A stretch of DNA of 52,839 nt from Sediminibacterium magnilacihabitans (GTDB lineage: Bacteria > Bacteroidota > Bacteroidia > Chitinophagales > Chitinophagaceae): contig PVEQ01000021.1 of assembly GCA_002973575.1 (NCBI GenBank), forward strand, positions 1 to 52,839, in the 5' to 3' direction. The position numbers and the translations under genes are program-made. Numbering within the stretch: the stretch's first letter is position 1; each line of letters opens with the position of its first letter. Shown here piece by piece: positions 34,389 to 43,484 of this stretch. Below the pieces are notes generated by a model that saw only the letters and a list, made by a program, of their open reading frames with translations, ran no database searches and was not told the DNA's origin.

Positions 34389-34396
34389 TACCTTTG
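34389..34396 (+). promoter_or_regulatory. -7-type promoter box for rpsT
   Basis: TACCTTTG is an exact TAnnTTTG match ending 21 bp before the rpsT ATG. No TTG at the expected -33 spacing is seen. Confidence 0.6.
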
Positions 34397-34417
34397 CCGT
34401 CCTGAAAAAAACAGAAC

Positions 34418-34675
34418 ATGGCAAATCATTCAGCTACCAAGAAAGATGTGAGACAAGCTGCTAAGCGTCGCGATCGTAACCGTTACTATGGCAAAACTAC
34501 CCGTAATGCTATCCGCGGTCTGAAAGCGAACACCGACCAAAAGGCCTATACCGAGCAGTTGCCTGACGTTGTTTCTATGATCGACAAGTTGGCTAAGCGT
34601 GGTATCATCCACAAAAATAAAGCTGCCAACCTGAAGAGCAAACTGGCTAAAAAGGCAAATAAAGCTACAGCGTAA
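34418..34675 (+). CDS. rpsT: 30S ribosomal protein S20
   Basis: An 85-residue basic protein of the 30S subunit that binds 16S rRNA. It has the S20 pattern: MANHSATKKDVRQAAKRRDR at the N-terminus, many Lys/Arg and a predicted three-helix bundle ending in NKAANLKSKLAKKANKATA. Translation starts at the ATG below a short leader of about 15-20 bases. It is monocistronic with its own strong terminator. The gap to the divergent sucA holds two hairpins. The length is normal. Confidence 0.97.
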   Translation: MANHSATKKDVRQAAKRRDRNRYYGKTTRNAIRGLKANTDQKAYTEQLPDVVSMIDKLAKRGIIHKNKAANLKSKLAKKANKATA

Positions 34676-34707
34676 GCTTTATCTATAGCTTTCCGATAAA
34701 TCATTGC

Positions 34708-34735
34708 AAGCCAACCGGTAGCCGGTTGGCTTTTA
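34708..34735 (+). terminator. Terminator of rpsT
   Basis: The 11-bp perfect stem AAGCCAACCGG/CCGGTTGGCTT (34708-34718 with 34722-34732) is followed by TTATATT. It overlaps the end of the convergent histidine kinase gene. Confidence 0.88.
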
Positions 34736-36118
34736 TATTATGTAATGATGATCCTCCACTTTGGGTAAGCGCACGGTAAAACGGTTCGTATCATCGTACA
34801 GGGCCGTATAAGTGATGGTTCCATGATGCACGGTAAGGATACGTTGCACAATGGAAAGTCCCAATCCAAAACCCTTGGTCATCGCAGCGTTCTCACCACG
34901 GAAAAATGGTCCCATGATCTTTTCTGCCTCTTCGGGCGAGAGGTGCACGCCCCTATTATCGAAATGCACTTCCACATGACGTTGGTGCATGTCGATACCA
35001 ATGTTTATTTTTTTGTCGAATGAATAGTTGTAAGCATTCTTGAGCAGGTTAGCGAAAACCGATTTCAACAGGGAATCGTTACCCGCTATCAGGCAATCCC
35101 GGTCCGATTCAGGTTGTTTAACAAAGAATACGGTCACCGCTATGTCGGGATATATTTTTTTCATGCTGCTGATGGATTCATACAGCAACTCATCTATGCG
35201 CAGCCAGGGCCAGTCGGACTGAAAATTCAACTGTCCGTATTGTGAAAGCAATAAGAGTGAATTCGTCAACTCTATCAGGCGTTGTTCGTCTTCTTTAAGC
35301 GAATGCAGCACTTCCCTGTATTCTTCTTCCCCCAGGTTTTTCCTGAGGGCCAACTCTGTTTGAGCGAGCATGGAAGCCAAGGGAGTGCGTAATTCGTGAG
35401 AAGCCTGTTGTACAAAATTCTTCTGCACTGCAAATGCTTTGTGTAATCTTTCCAGCATCTCATTGAAATTGCGGGCGATCTCGTTGATCTCTTCATACCT
35501 GCCATCTTCGGATACCCTTTCAGTCAGGTTCTGTTCGCTGATGAAAGCCATTTGGTTACTCAAGATAGTGAGTGGCTTCACTGCTTCTCCTACATACGCG
35601 AAAGAAAAAACAGAAGTCAGTAACAAGGCCCCGATGCAAACCGACGCCAGTATGATCTTCAGGTTGTTCAACTTGCTCAGTCCCGGCAGATCATATCCCG
35701 ATGACAAAACATAATAATGCGTCTCAGGTATATACAACCAAACCTTTTGCACATTTTCGTTTTCCTGCCTCCACTCTTTCTGGTTTTTTATGTTCTTCAT
35801 CATGCCATTGTCCATCAATTCATGCACGGTATCCGGCAGTTTGTTCAATACACCACCCGTTGAATCATATATAACCAGTTTTTCATCATAGGAAGTATTG
35901 CTGTGCAATGCTTTCTTCAGCATCACAATGGCAGCTTCACCGGGCGCCTTGATCTCAGCAACTATATCATGGAACTCCAGGCCGTCTTTTTTTAATCGCT
36001 CAAAAAAATCTTCCCGCCGGTAGCCCGAATCCAAGATGAAAATGGCCGTAGATGTAATGATCAGAACGATGGCAACAAAAAAAGTGAGCAGCAGTGCAAA
36101 CCGTAACTTGAGGTTCAT
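34733..36118 (-). CDS. Sensor histidine kinase with HAMP domain
   Basis: A 461-residue inner-membrane kinase. TM1 is at about 8-30 and TM2 at about 154-176, enclosing a periplasmic sensor of some 120 residues. HAMP covers roughly 177-230, and HisKA holds the phospho-accepting His241 in QASHELRTPLASM. HATPase shows the N box (VFANLLKNAYNYS) and G box (GFGLGLSIVQRI). It phosphorylates the response regulator encoded 9 bp upstream (RR first, kinase second). The signal is unknown; the head-GIN lipoprotein leading the unit hints at an envelope signal. The rpsT terminator overlaps its 3' end by a few bases. Confidence 0.94.
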   Translation of the reverse strand: MNLKLRFALLLTFFVAIVLIITSTAIFILDSGYRREDFFERLKKDGLEFHDIVAEIKAPGEAAIVMLKKALHSNTSYDEKLVIYDSTGGVLNKLPDTVHELMDNGMMKNIKNQKEWRQENENVQKVWLYIPETHYYVLSSGYDLPGLSKLNNLKIILASVCIGALLLTSVFSFAYVGEAVKPLTILSNQMAFISEQNLTERVSEDGRYEEINEIARNFNEMLERLHKAFAVQKNFVQQASHELRTPLASMLAQTELALRKNLGEEEYREVLHSLKEDEQRLIELTNSLLLLSQYGQLNFQSDWPWLRIDELLYESISSMKKIYPDIAVTVFFVKQPESDRDCLIAGNDSLLKSVFANLLKNAYNYSFDKKINIGIDMHQRHVEVHFDNRGVHLSPEEAEKIMGPFFRGENAAMTKGFGLGLSIVQRILTVHHGTITYTALYDDTNRFTVRLPKVEDHHYII

Positions 36119-36127
36119 GCTCCGGGT

Positions 36128-36808
36128 TTATTTGATGTAATATCCGAACCCTGGCTTGGTATAGATCAGTTTCTGTTCAAAAGGCTTGTCAATCTTATTC
36201 CGTAAAAAGCTGATGTAGACTTCAATGGTATTAGTACCGGTGTCAAAACTCATGTCCCATACTTTCGAAAGGATCTCCTGTTTGGAAATCACCTTTTCTT
36301 TATTAGATGCCAGCAAAACCAACAGGGTAAATTCTTTCGCCGTGAGGGAAATATCGGTGCCGTTTCTTTTCACCGATTTGTCCCAAAGGTCTATCACCAG
36401 GTCATGCACAACTATTTTTTCTGCTTTCCGGGGTTTTTCAGAACGTTTGAGAAATACTTTGATGCGTGCAAACAGTTCATCGAAATGAAAAGGCTTTACA
36501 ATATAATCATCTGCACCCAATTCAAAAGCCGTTACCTTATCACTGATCTGACCTGCTGCAGTGAGCATCACAATCGGCACTTTCTGGTTGTGTTTCCTGA
36601 ATTCCCTGCAAAGGGCAAATCCATCTTTATAGGGCAGGTTGATGTCGAGCAACACCAAAGAAAAAGCCTGTTTTTTAAACATTTTTTCAGCTTCTTTCCC
36701 ATTGGTGGCCACCTCTACCTCATATCCCTGCCGAACCAGTTCATCCTGAATGGCTTTGCCTAATTTGATCTCATCCTCAACCAGTAAAATGCTGTGCACG
36801 TTTTCCAT
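36128..36808 (-). CDS. OmpR-family response regulator
   Basis: A 226-residue DNA-binding response regulator. The receiver domain (1-120) has the acidic pair Glu11-Asp12, phospho-acceptor Asp55 in LVLLDINLPYKDG and the conserved Lys in YIVKPF. The effector (about 130-226) is a winged helix with LTAKEFTLLVLLASN and NTIEVYISFLRNKID, typical of OmpR/PhoB. It is paired with the histidine kinase gene 9 bp downstream and lies 45 bp below the head-GIN lipoprotein gene on the same strand. Target genes are unknown; autoregulation of this unit would be usual. Confidence 0.95.
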   Translation of the reverse strand: MENVHSILLVEDEIKLGKAIQDELVRQGYEVEVATNGKEAEKMFKKQAFSLVLLDINLPYKDGFALCREFRKHNQKVPIVMLTAAGQISDKVTAFELGADDYIVKPFHFDELFARIKVFLKRSEKPRKAEKIVVHDLVIDLWDKSVKRNGTDISLTAKEFTLLVLLASNKEKVISKQEILSKVWDMSFDTGTNTIEVYISFLRNKIDKPFEQKLIYTKPGFGYYIK

Positions 36809-36853
36809 TACTTTCAGTGAATTTTCAACCTAAAATAATGAAAAAATAATGGT

Positions 36854-37579
36854 TTAGTCAATTTTATGTACGCTGCCCGTGCCAGAAATGCTTTGTGTAA
36901 TAGAAGCTGCTCCTTTATAATATACCGATCCGATACCCGATACATGTATATCCAGGTCTTTATCGGCAAAAACCTTTGCATTGCCTGCTCCTGATATCCG
37001 CACTTTCACAGATTCAGCCTTCAGGTCTTCGCCTTTGTAACTGCCGATGCCACTGATCCGGACCTGCTCATTCCTGGTTTCGCCCGACAAGGTAACAGAG
37101 CCACTGCCGCTGATCTCGGCTTCTACCTCGGGGGTATTCACGTCGAGGTTCATGTTGCCGATACCCGATACTTTCACTTTTAGTTTATCGGCCCCGGTGA
37201 ACTTACCCTTTCCTGTAATATTGCCGCTTCCGGATAAACGCAGTTCTTCCAACCGGTCGGTAGTGATATATACCTTGATGCCCGCCGAGTGGCCAATATA
37301 TATATGGTCTCTCAATTCCAAGAGCAGGAACCCATCTTCCATGCGGGTGACCACATAAGGCAGTATGTTATCGTCTGCCTCCACTTTTACAGAAGTAGTA
37401 GGGCCTTTGGTGATTTCCACATCGAATATCGATCCCAGTCTTATTTTTTCTGCATGCTCAATGGGACGCGTTTCCGTTACCCTGTTCCCACTTCCTTCGA
37501 TGCGTTTGAAATGTATCCAGTTACAGGCGCTGAAACACAAGGCCGTCACCAACATCAATATAGGTATAATATATTTCAT
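36854..37579 (-). CDS. Head-GIN domain (DUF2807) lipoprotein
   Basis: A 241-residue exported lipoprotein: lipobox FSAC with Cys19, then NWIHFKRIEGSGN. The rest is a right-handed beta-helix of the DUF2807 head-GIN type with regular GSG-containing turns (LRLSGSGNITGKGKF, AEISGSGSVTLSGE, RISGAGNAKVFADK, SISGTGSVHKID). Such proteins are abundant in Bacteroidota and of unknown function, often next to regulators. It is the first gene of a three-gene unit with the response regulator and kinase. A box TATCTTTA (37603-37596, minus) lies 16 bp above its ATG. It could be the sensor input or an output target of the pair. Confidence 0.88.
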   Translation of the reverse strand: MKYIIPILMLVTALCFSACNWIHFKRIEGSGNRVTETRPIEHAEKIRLGSIFDVEITKGPTTSVKVEADDNILPYVVTRMEDGFLLLELRDHIYIGHSAGIKVYITTDRLEELRLSGSGNITGKGKFTGADKLKVKVSGIGNMNLDVNTPEVEAEISGSGSVTLSGETRNEQVRISGIGSYKGEDLKAESVKVRISGAGNAKVFADKDLDIHVSGIGSVYYKGAASITQSISGTGSVHKID

Positions 37580-37679
37580 ATTATTTGTTTGAAATTAAAG
37601 ATAGCCAAAAGAAAAGACCCTGTCCTACCGTTCCTGTGCATTTGTGACCATTGATCAGTTAAGGCCCGTGAAATTTCAA

Positions 37680-37687
37680 TACCTTCG
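37680..37687 (+). promoter_or_regulatory. -7-type box adjacent to guaA ATG
   Basis: TACCTTCG (7 of 8 to TAnnTTTG) ends 5 bp before the ATG at 37693, predicting a transcript with almost no leader. Confidence 0.45.
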
Positions 37688-37692
37688 CAGCC

Positions 37693-39228
37693 ATGACGGA
37701 AAAGATACTCATCCTCGACTTCGGAAGTCAGTATACCCAGTTAATAGCCCGCGCGGTAAGAGAAGCCAATGTTTATTGTGAGATCATACCTTATCACCAG
37801 TCTTTTACATTTGAAGACGGGTTAAAAGGCATTATCCTCAGCGGCTCTCCTTTCAGTGTGAACGAAGAGAAAGCGCCTGCGGTAGATATTGCCGCTTTTA
37901 TACAGCGCCTGCCGGTACTGGGTATTTGCTATGGCGCCCAGCTAACGGCGAAGTGTTTTGGCGGAAGGGTTGACAAATCGAACAAACGGGAATACGGCCG
38001 CGCCAGGCTGCAACGCCAGAAAGACGATGTGTTGCTGAAAGACATCAGCGACGGTTCCCAGGTATGGATGAGTCACAGCGATTCCATTGTAGCGCTTCCG
38101 GAAGGTTTTGAAATACTGGCTACAACGGAAAGCATTCCTGTTGCCGCTTTCCGCAAAACCGGCAACGATACCCATCCGCTCTACGGCATTCAGTTTCACC
38201 CCGAAGTATATCATTCCACAGAAGGCAAGAAGGTATTGAAGAATTTCCTGGTACAGATCTGCGGTTGTAAGCAGGATTGGACACCCGCTTCTTTCGTGAC
38301 TGAAACCGTAGCCCATCTCAAACAACAGATCGGCGATCATCACGTGATCATGGCGCTCAGCGGCGGGGTTGACAGTACCGTAGCCGCCACCCTGATACAC
38401 AAAGCCATTGGCGACAGGTTACATGGTATTTTCGTTGACAACGGTGTATTACGCAAAGATGAGTTTGAAAAAGTGCTGCAAACTTATCGCCAGTTGGGTT
38501 TGAATGTAAAAGGCGTTGATGCCAAAGGATTGTTTTACGGCGAGTTGAAGGGTAAAACCGATCCCGAAGCCAAGCGCAAAGTGATCGGTAAATTGTTCAT
38601 CGATGTATTTCAGGAAGAATCCAAACAGATAGCAGGGGTGAAATTCCTCGGGCAAGGCACTATTTACCCCGATGTTATTGAAAGTGTAAGTGTGCATGGC
38701 CCTTCGCAAACCATCAAATCGCACCACAATGTAGGAGGCTTACCTGATACCATGCACCTTGAACTGGTAGAGCCGTTGCGTTTCCTGTTCAAGGATGAGG
38801 TAAGGAAAGTGGGATTGGAACTGGGTATACCTGCCGATATGATCAACCGCCATCCTTTCCCCGGACCGGGTCTTGCAATCCGCATCCTGGGTGAAGTAAC
38901 CGAAGAGAAAGTACAACTTCTGCAAGCCGCTGATGATATTTATATACAGGAACTGAAAAAGCACAACCTTTATAGTACCGTATGGCAGGCCGGCACTATT
39001 TTATTACCTGTGAAAAGTGTGGGTGTGATGGGTGATGAAAGAACCTATGAATATACTGTTGCACTTCGCGCCGTTACTTCAGTGGATGGCATGACGGCCG
39101 ACTGGGCACACCTCCCTTATGAATTCCTGGCCCATATTTCGAATGAGATCATTAACAATGTAAGGGGTATCAACCGGGTAGTATACGATATCAGCAGTAA
39201 GCCGCCGGCTACGATTGAATGGGAATAG
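37693..39228 (+). CDS. guaA: GMP synthase (glutamine-hydrolysing)
   Basis: Converts XMP to GMP using glutamine and ATP. The 511-residue chain has a class-I glutamine amidotransferase domain at the N-terminus (nucleophile Cys79 in VLGICYGAQ; His/Glu in [14 protein letters not shown]), the ATP-pyrophosphatase domain with PP-loop [14 protein letters not shown], and the GMP-synthase C-terminal dimerisation domain ending in [13 protein letters not shown]. All motifs are intact and the length is normal. It is divergent from the head-GIN/two-component unit and followed on the same strand by a periplasmic-binding-fold protein gene (32-bp gap) and an HDAC-like gene; co-transcription of the three is plausible. 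Confidence 0.98.
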   Translation: MTEKILILDFGSQYTQLIARAVREANVYCEIIPYHQSFTFEDGLKGIILSGSPFSVNEEKAPAVDIAAFIQRLPVLGICYGAQLTAKCFGGRVDKSNKREYGRARLQRQKDDVLLKDISDGSQVWMSHSDSIVALPEGFEILATTESIPVAAFRKTGNDTHPLYGIQFHPEVYHSTEGKKVLKNFLVQICGCKQDWTPASFVTETVAHLKQQIGDHHVIMALSGGVDSTVAATLIHKAIGDRLHGIFVDNGVLRKDEFEKVLQTYRQLGLNVKGVDAKGLFYGELKGKTDPEAKRKVIGKLFIDVFQEESKQIAGVKFLGQGTIYPDVIESVSVHGPSQTIKSHHNVGGLPDTMHLELVEPLRFLFKDEVRKVGLELGIPADMINRHPFPGPGLAIRILGEVTEEKVQLLQAADDIYIQELKKHNLYSTVWQAGTILLPVKSVGVMGDERTYEYTVALRAVTSVDGMTADWAHLPYEFLAHISNEIINNVRGINRVVYDISSKPPATIEWE

Positions 39229-39260
39229 TTTTTTTAGTACATTGAAGCAAATATGACGGT

Positions 39261-40448
39261 ATGCACTATTGGAAAAAGTATGCTTGTCTGTTTACGTGTT
39301 ACTGTTGTTTTCTTTTTTCGGCAATTGCCCAGGATACTGCCATACGGCAGCCTTTGAAGATTGCTGTGTTCGCCCCCGTGTACCTCGATTCTGCTTTCAA
39401 AGGCAACGACTACAAACTGAGCAATACCAACAGCCTACCGCGCTATATGTTGCCAGGCCTCGATTTTTACAATGGTGTGTTATTGGCCATAGATTCCCTG
39501 CAAGCCGAACACGCGCAACTGGAGGTATTATTTTACGACAGCAAAAGCTTAACCCAACCGTTGCCACAAGTGCTGCTAAAACCGGAGCTGAACGGGGTAT
39601 CGCTGCTCATCGCTTCTTTCAATACACGCAACGAGATCAAGCTCCTGGCCGATTTTGCGCTCAATAAAAACATCCCGCTTATTTCCGCCACCTATCCCAA
39701 CGATGGTGGCATTACTGCCAATCCATTCTTTGTACTGGTAAATCCCACACTGCCTACACACTGTGCCGGCCTGTATCATTACCTGCAAAGAATATATCCT
39801 ACCAACAGCATGGTCATGTTCAGGAGAAAGGGCCTGTTTGAAGACATGATCCAGTCCGAGTTCAACACTGCAAGCCAGCAAACAGCCGGTGTTCCGCTCA
39901 GGATCAAAACTGTTGAACTGCCAGATACTTTTAACGTGAAACAGGTGACGGGTTATCTCGACAGTACAAAGCAAAACATTGTGATCTGCGGTACCCTGAA
40001 TGAAGCATTCGGTGTTAACCTGGTAAGGGCATTGGATGAATCGAAAAACTTCCCTTCTGTAGCCATCGGGATGCCTACCTGGGATGCATTAAAAGAATTG
40101 GACCGGATGAATACCGAGATCGTATACTCTACTCCTTTCACTTATAATTACCTGCGTAAGGACAAAACAGGACAGCAATTGGTTACCAAATACAGGGCGA
40201 GATTCCAGGCAAGGCCCAGCGATATGGCTTTCAAAGGCTTTGAAGCCCTTTATCATTTTGGTAAATTATTGCTCAAGTATAACAATGGCCTGATCAATCA
40301 TCTTTCCGATAAAGATTTTCATTTATTCAACGACTTCGACTTTCAACCCATTCGTTTGAGCAAAGAACATCTGTTACCCGATTACCTGGAAAACAAGAAA
40401 TTGTATTTTATCCGCAAGGCAGGCGGACAGCTAAAATCGTTGAACTGA
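39261..40448 (+). CDS. Periplasmic binding-protein-like I fold protein
   Basis: A 395-residue exported protein. A signal peptide with Cys/Phe-rich core (CYCCFLFSAIAQ, cleavage about residue 24) is followed by a type-1 periplasmic binding fold as in Leu/Ile/Val-binding proteins and ligand-binding receptors: LKIAVFAPVYLDSA, PGLDFYNGVLLAIDSL, LLIASFNTRNEIKLLADFAL, and later GFEALYHFGKLL. The bound ligand is unknown and no ABC permease genes are nearby, so it may be a lone sensor or receptor. It lies 32 bp below guaA and 3 bp above the HDAC-like gene. A similar guaA neighbourhood is common in related genomes from memory, but the functional link is not established. Confidence 0.8.
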   Translation: MHYWKKYACLFTCYCCFLFSAIAQDTAIRQPLKIAVFAPVYLDSAFKGNDYKLSNTNSLPRYMLPGLDFYNGVLLAIDSLQAEHAQLEVLFYDSKSLTQPLPQVLLKPELNGVSLLIASFNTRNEIKLLADFALNKNIPLISATYPNDGGITANPFFVLVNPTLPTHCAGLYHYLQRIYPTNSMVMFRRKGLFEDMIQSEFNTASQQTAGVPLRIKTVELPDTFNVKQVTGYLDSTKQNIVICGTLNEAFGVNLVRALDESKNFPSVAIGMPTWDALKELDRMNTEIVYSTPFTYNYLRKDKTGQQLVTKYRARFQARPSDMAFKGFEALYHFGKLLLKYNNGLINHLSDKDFHLFNDFDFQPIRLSKEHLLPDYLENKKLYFIRKAGGQLKSLN

Positions 40449-40451
40449 TCG

Positions 40452-41357
40452 ATGTTGTACATTGCCTATGCTCCTTTGTATGCACATCCCTTACCTGAGG
40501 GGCATCGTTTTCCTATGCTTAAATACGAACTCATTCCCGCGCAATTATTGCATGAAGGAGTGATCGCAAAGGAAAACCTCTTCGAACCATTTGCCTGTAA
40601 CGAAGACACCGTGTTGCTGACACACCAGAAAGCGTACTTGGAAAAACTGTTGCATCAAACACTCTCCGCTTCAGAGCAAAGAAAGATCGGCTTCCCTCAA
40701 TCGCCTGCCCTTACGCAACGGGAGTTGATCATAGCACAGGGCACCATTGATTGTTGCCGTTATGCCAGGCAGTATGGTGTTGCATTGAATGTGGCCGGCG
40801 GAACGCACCACGCTTTCGCCGACCGGAGTGAAGGTTTTTGTTTACTGAATGATATGGCTATTGCTGCTAATTATTTGCTGCATCACCAACTGGCCAGTCA
40901 AATATTGATCATCGATCTCGATGTACACCAGGGTAATGGAACAGCTAAATTATTTGAGAAAGAACCTCGTGTATTTACTTTCAGCATGCATGGCCAGCAC
41001 AATTATCCTTTCCACAAAGAACAATCAGACCTCGACATTCCTTTAAAAGACGGTACCGGTGAACAGGAATACCTGCAAATATTGTCTCATACCCTGCCTG
41101 TACTGCTGGAAAAAGTGCAACCCGATTTCGCTTTCTTTTTATCGGGCGTAGACATACTGGACACAGACAAATTCGGTAAACTGAAAGTAAGTATCGATGG
41201 CTGTAAGAAGCGGGACGAACTGGTATTCACCGAACTCAAAAAAAGAAATATCCCTGTAACCGTAGCCATGGGTGGTGGCTATTCCCCGGATATCAAAGCT
41301 ATTGTAACAGCGCATTGCAATACTTTCAAAGCCGCAAAAGATATTTTCAATCTCTGA
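40452..41357 (+). CDS. Histone-deacetylase-family amidohydrolase
   Basis: A 301-residue cytosolic zinc deacetylase/amidohydrolase of the arginase-deacetylase fold. Visible are the paired histidines NVAGGTHHAFADRSEGFC, the zinc motif DLDVHQGNGTA and SMHGQHNYPF. The distal catalytic region is GVDILDTDKFGKLKVS, where the second aspartate is expected, and the C-terminal GGGYS turn. Bacterial members deacetylate acetyl-polyamines or acetoin-related substrates or act on unknown ones; a substrate cannot be assigned. The start ATG lies 3 bp after the stop of the upstream gene, so it is translationally linked. It is the last gene of a likely guaA unit. Confidence 0.9.
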   Translation: MLYIAYAPLYAHPLPEGHRFPMLKYELIPAQLLHEGVIAKENLFEPFACNEDTVLLTHQKAYLEKLLHQTLSASEQRKIGFPQSPALTQRELIIAQGTIDCCRYARQYGVALNVAGGTHHAFADRSEGFCLLNDMAIAANYLLHHQLASQILIIDLDVHQGNGTAKLFEKEPRVFTFSMHGQHNYPFHKEQSDLDIPLKDGTGEQEYLQILSHTLPVLLEKVQPDFAFFLSGVDILDTDKFGKLKVSIDGCKKRDELVFTELKKRNIPVTVAMGGGYSPDIKAIVTAHCNTFKAAKDIFNL

Positions 41358-41371
41358 ACAATCTCCTCTGC

Positions 41372-41405
41372 ATTAAGCCATTGCGTATTGAACCATCGAG
41401 CTATT
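41372..41405. repeat. Second ATT array with ~8-bp period
   Basis: ATT/ATC triplets begin at 41372, 41380, 41387, 41395 and 41403 (intervals 8, 7, 8, 8). The array lies in the 51-bp gap between the stops of the HDAC-like gene and the S24 regulator. It shares its period with the array at 128-171; the spacer bases are not conserved. Confidence 0.4.
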
Positions 41406-41408
41406 CAA

Positions 41409-42161
41409 TCAGTTGAGCTTTCGTTTGAGCGTACTCACCTGCTCCTGGAGATTATTAACCATACCAGCCAGTTGATTCACATCCCAACGCGGCGTGGTAT
41501 TGGCTTTTTGCATGATGTACACCGCTTTCCAAACTTCCAGCACATCTTCCGTACTCACGTTGTAAGGTTCATATTGCGGATTATCGCTGATGAGGGTAAG
41601 CTTGTTCCTGAGGCGGTTATTCTTCATGATGCGCTTATACACCACGCCATCATTTTTTGAAAGCACTACATAAGTATTACTGTTCTTCACTTCTTCCAGG
41701 TCATCCACCTTCTCTCCTACAATTACGCTACCACTGGGAGTGGGCAACATACTGTCTCCAATGATTTCAAAAGCACGATACTGTCCGGGAGCCAGCATAG
41801 GCAGGGTAAACGTATTCAGCTCATCTAAAAATTCCGGATCAGCATAACCGGTCATATAGCCCGCCGCCGCCTTCACCGGCACAAAGCTGATCTGGGTAAC
41901 TTCTGAAGCCATCTTAAGCTGCCTTCTCTTCTCCAAATAGCTGGCACCCTGCGGCTCGGCCAGGTCTTTGAACAAAAGGTCTTCCAAACCCAGCTTGAAA
42001 ATATTGCAGACCACTTCCATTACTTCCAGGCGCGGCTCAGCACGTTCTTCTTCATAAGCGCCTACCAGCGATCTTTTGATCTTGAGTTTATTGGCAAACT
42101 CTTCCTGTGTCCAGCCACGCAGCTTGCGCAGGTAGCGTAAATTCTTTCCGGCGTTTGACAT
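41409..42161 (-). CDS. XRE-family regulator with LexA-like S24 peptidase domain
   Basis: A 250-residue regulator. An N-terminal XRE helix-turn-helix (residues 5-60, LRKLRGWTQEEFANKLKIKRS) is fused to an S24 autoprotease domain with the Ser137 nucleophile in GDSMLPTPSG and the partner Lys176 in GVVYKRIMK. A candidate self-cleavage site Ala-Gly lies at 100-101 (KAAAGYM), and a coiled-coil tail ends the chain (VNNLQEQVSTLKRKLN). This is the architecture of CI/LexA-type repressors that cleave themselves on RecA-ssDNA contact, so a stress-switch role is possible. It is a single gene, convergent with the HDAC-like gene and divergent from surE; the 226-bp upstream gap is AT-rich. Confidence 0.88.
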   Translation of the reverse strand: MSNAGKNLRYLRKLRGWTQEEFANKLKIKRSLVGAYEEERAEPRLEVMEVVCNIFKLGLEDLLFKDLAEPQGASYLEKRRQLKMASEVTQISFVPVKAAAGYMTGYADPEFLDELNTFTLPMLAPGQYRAFEIIGDSMLPTPSGSVIVGEKVDDLEEVKNSNTYVVLSKNDGVVYKRIMKNNRLRNKLTLISDNPQYEPYNVSTEDVLEVWKAVYIMQKANTTPRWDVNQLAGMVNNLQEQVSTLKRKLN

Positions 42162-42375
42162 AGCTAACTGATTTAGTGCAAAATACTAATATTTTTAGCT
42201 TTGCCAAAATTTTCTGCGACTTTTTTTTAAAATTTAAAATGCGGACAGGCTGTTTCCCTGCTTTCTTTTTTGCAGCGCCAACAGTTCTCATAAGGTAAGT
42301 AAAAGTGACCAGCAAATCTTTGGGCATACCAACCACAATGCTTCCATTATAAATGTAGTTGATATTGCTCTTGCT

Positions 42376-42383
42376 TATCTTTA
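42376..42383 (+). promoter_or_regulatory. -7-type box adjacent to surE ATG
   Basis: TATCTTTA (7 of 8 to TAnnTTTG) ends 4 bp before the surE ATG at 42388. Confidence 0.45.
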
Positions 42384-42387
42384 CAGC

Positions 42388-43182
42388 ATGGTTAAAAAAA
42401 CGCGTTCGAAGTCATCCCTTCCCATCATATTGGTTACCAACGACGATGGCATTGCGGCACCCGGTATCCGGGCATTGGTAGAATCTGTAGTAGGATTAGG
42501 TAAAGTAGTAGTAGTGGCTCCTGATAAGCCGCAGAGTGGTATGGGGCACGCCATCACCATTGGTCATCCGCTGCGCCTGCAGAAAGTGAACCAGTTCGGA
42601 GATATAGAAGCTTATAGTTGCAGCGGCACACCGGTTGACTGTGTAAAGCTGGCAGTTGATAAAATTATACACCGCAAACCCGATCTCTGTATCAGCGGCA
42701 TCAACCACGGCGCCAATCATTCCATCAACGTGATCTATTCTGGTACCATGTCTGCCGCACTGGAAGCAGCCATTGAAAGCATCCCCAGTATTGGCTTCAG
42801 CCTGCTCGATTACAGCATCGAAGCCGATTTTTCGGCATCCCAGCGATACGCCCGTATGATCGTTGAAAAAGTATTGAACGGTAAACAGCACGATAAACAC
42901 CTTTGCCTCAACGTTAATTTCCCCGCCGTTACTGAAAAACTGATCAAAGGAGTAAAAGTGTGCCGGCAGGCTTACGCCAAATACGAAGAGGAATTCGATG
43001 AGCGCAAAGACCCACACGGTAAAAAATATTACTGGCTCACCGGCGAATTCCTCAACTTCGACAAAGGCAAAGACACCGATGTATGGGCGCTCAAGAATAA
43101 TTATGTGAGTGTGGTTCCCGTACAGTTCGATCTCACCCACTATGAACTCAAAAAGAAACTGGAAACAAACTGGAAATTCTGA
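42388..43182 (+). CDS. surE: 5'/3'-nucleotidase SurE
   Basis: A metal-dependent nucleotidase/polyphosphatase of the SurE family (264 residues). The hallmark NDDG motif is in ILVTNDDGIAAPGIRAL, followed by VAPDKPQSGMGHAIT and GTPVDCVKLA, and the metal-site Asn in SGINHGANHSINVIYSGTMSAA. It hydrolyses nucleoside monophosphates and short polyphosphate in stationary phase. The C-terminal Phe is shared with the start of a small membrane-protein gene through a TGATG overlap. It is divergent from the S24 regulator. In related Bacteroidota the next gene but one is often lpxB (recalled from memory), which is absent here. Confidence 0.95.
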   Translation: MVKKTRSKSSLPIILVTNDDGIAAPGIRALVESVVGLGKVVVVAPDKPQSGMGHAITIGHPLRLQKVNQFGDIEAYSCSGTPVDCVKLAVDKIIHRKPDLCISGINHGANHSINVIYSGTMSAALEAAIESIPSIGFSLLDYSIEADFSASQRYARMIVEKVLNGKQHDKHLCLNVNFPAVTEKLIKGVKVCRQAYAKYEEEFDERKDPHGKKYYWLTGEFLNFDKGKDTDVWALKNNYVSVVPVQFDLTHYELKKKLETNWKF

Positions 43183-43484
43183 TGCTCAAGAAAGACAACT
43201 TAAAATTAGGCCTGGCGCTCGGATTCATTGCTCCTGTTGCGGGACTCTTTGGTTATTACCTGGTGCGGTTCCGGCTTTTTTCTCTTAAAGATTTCTTTGA
43301 AGTATTAATGGCGCAGAAATCACTGCTCACGGCCATCATCAGCATTTCACTGATGGCAAATGCAGTGGTCTTTACATTCTATATCAACCGGCGGAAAGAC
43401 AAAACAGCGAAAGGAGTGTTTGTTGCTACCTGCATTTACGCACTTATTTCGCTGTTTATTAAATGGTTCGCTCGCTCGGGATGA
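43182..43484 (+). CDS. Small three-TM membrane protein
   Basis: A 100-residue hydrophobic protein with about three membrane helices (LGLALGFIAPVAGLFGYYLV; LLTAIISISLMANAVVFTFYI; GVFVATCIYALISLFIKWF) separated by basic loops (NRRKDKT). No family name is recognised; a like-sized protein often lies between surE and lpxB in related genomes, by memory. Its ATG overlaps the surE stop by 1 bp. The last codons (FARSG) and the TGA stop are contributed by a half copy of a REP-like element, so the original C-terminus may have been altered. Convergent dnaJ follows 9 bp away. Confidence 0.75.
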   Translation: MLKKDNLKLGLALGFIAPVAGLFGYYLVRFRLFSLKDFFEVLMAQKSLLTAIISISLMANAVVFTFYINRRKDKTAKGVFVATCIYALISLFIKWFARSG

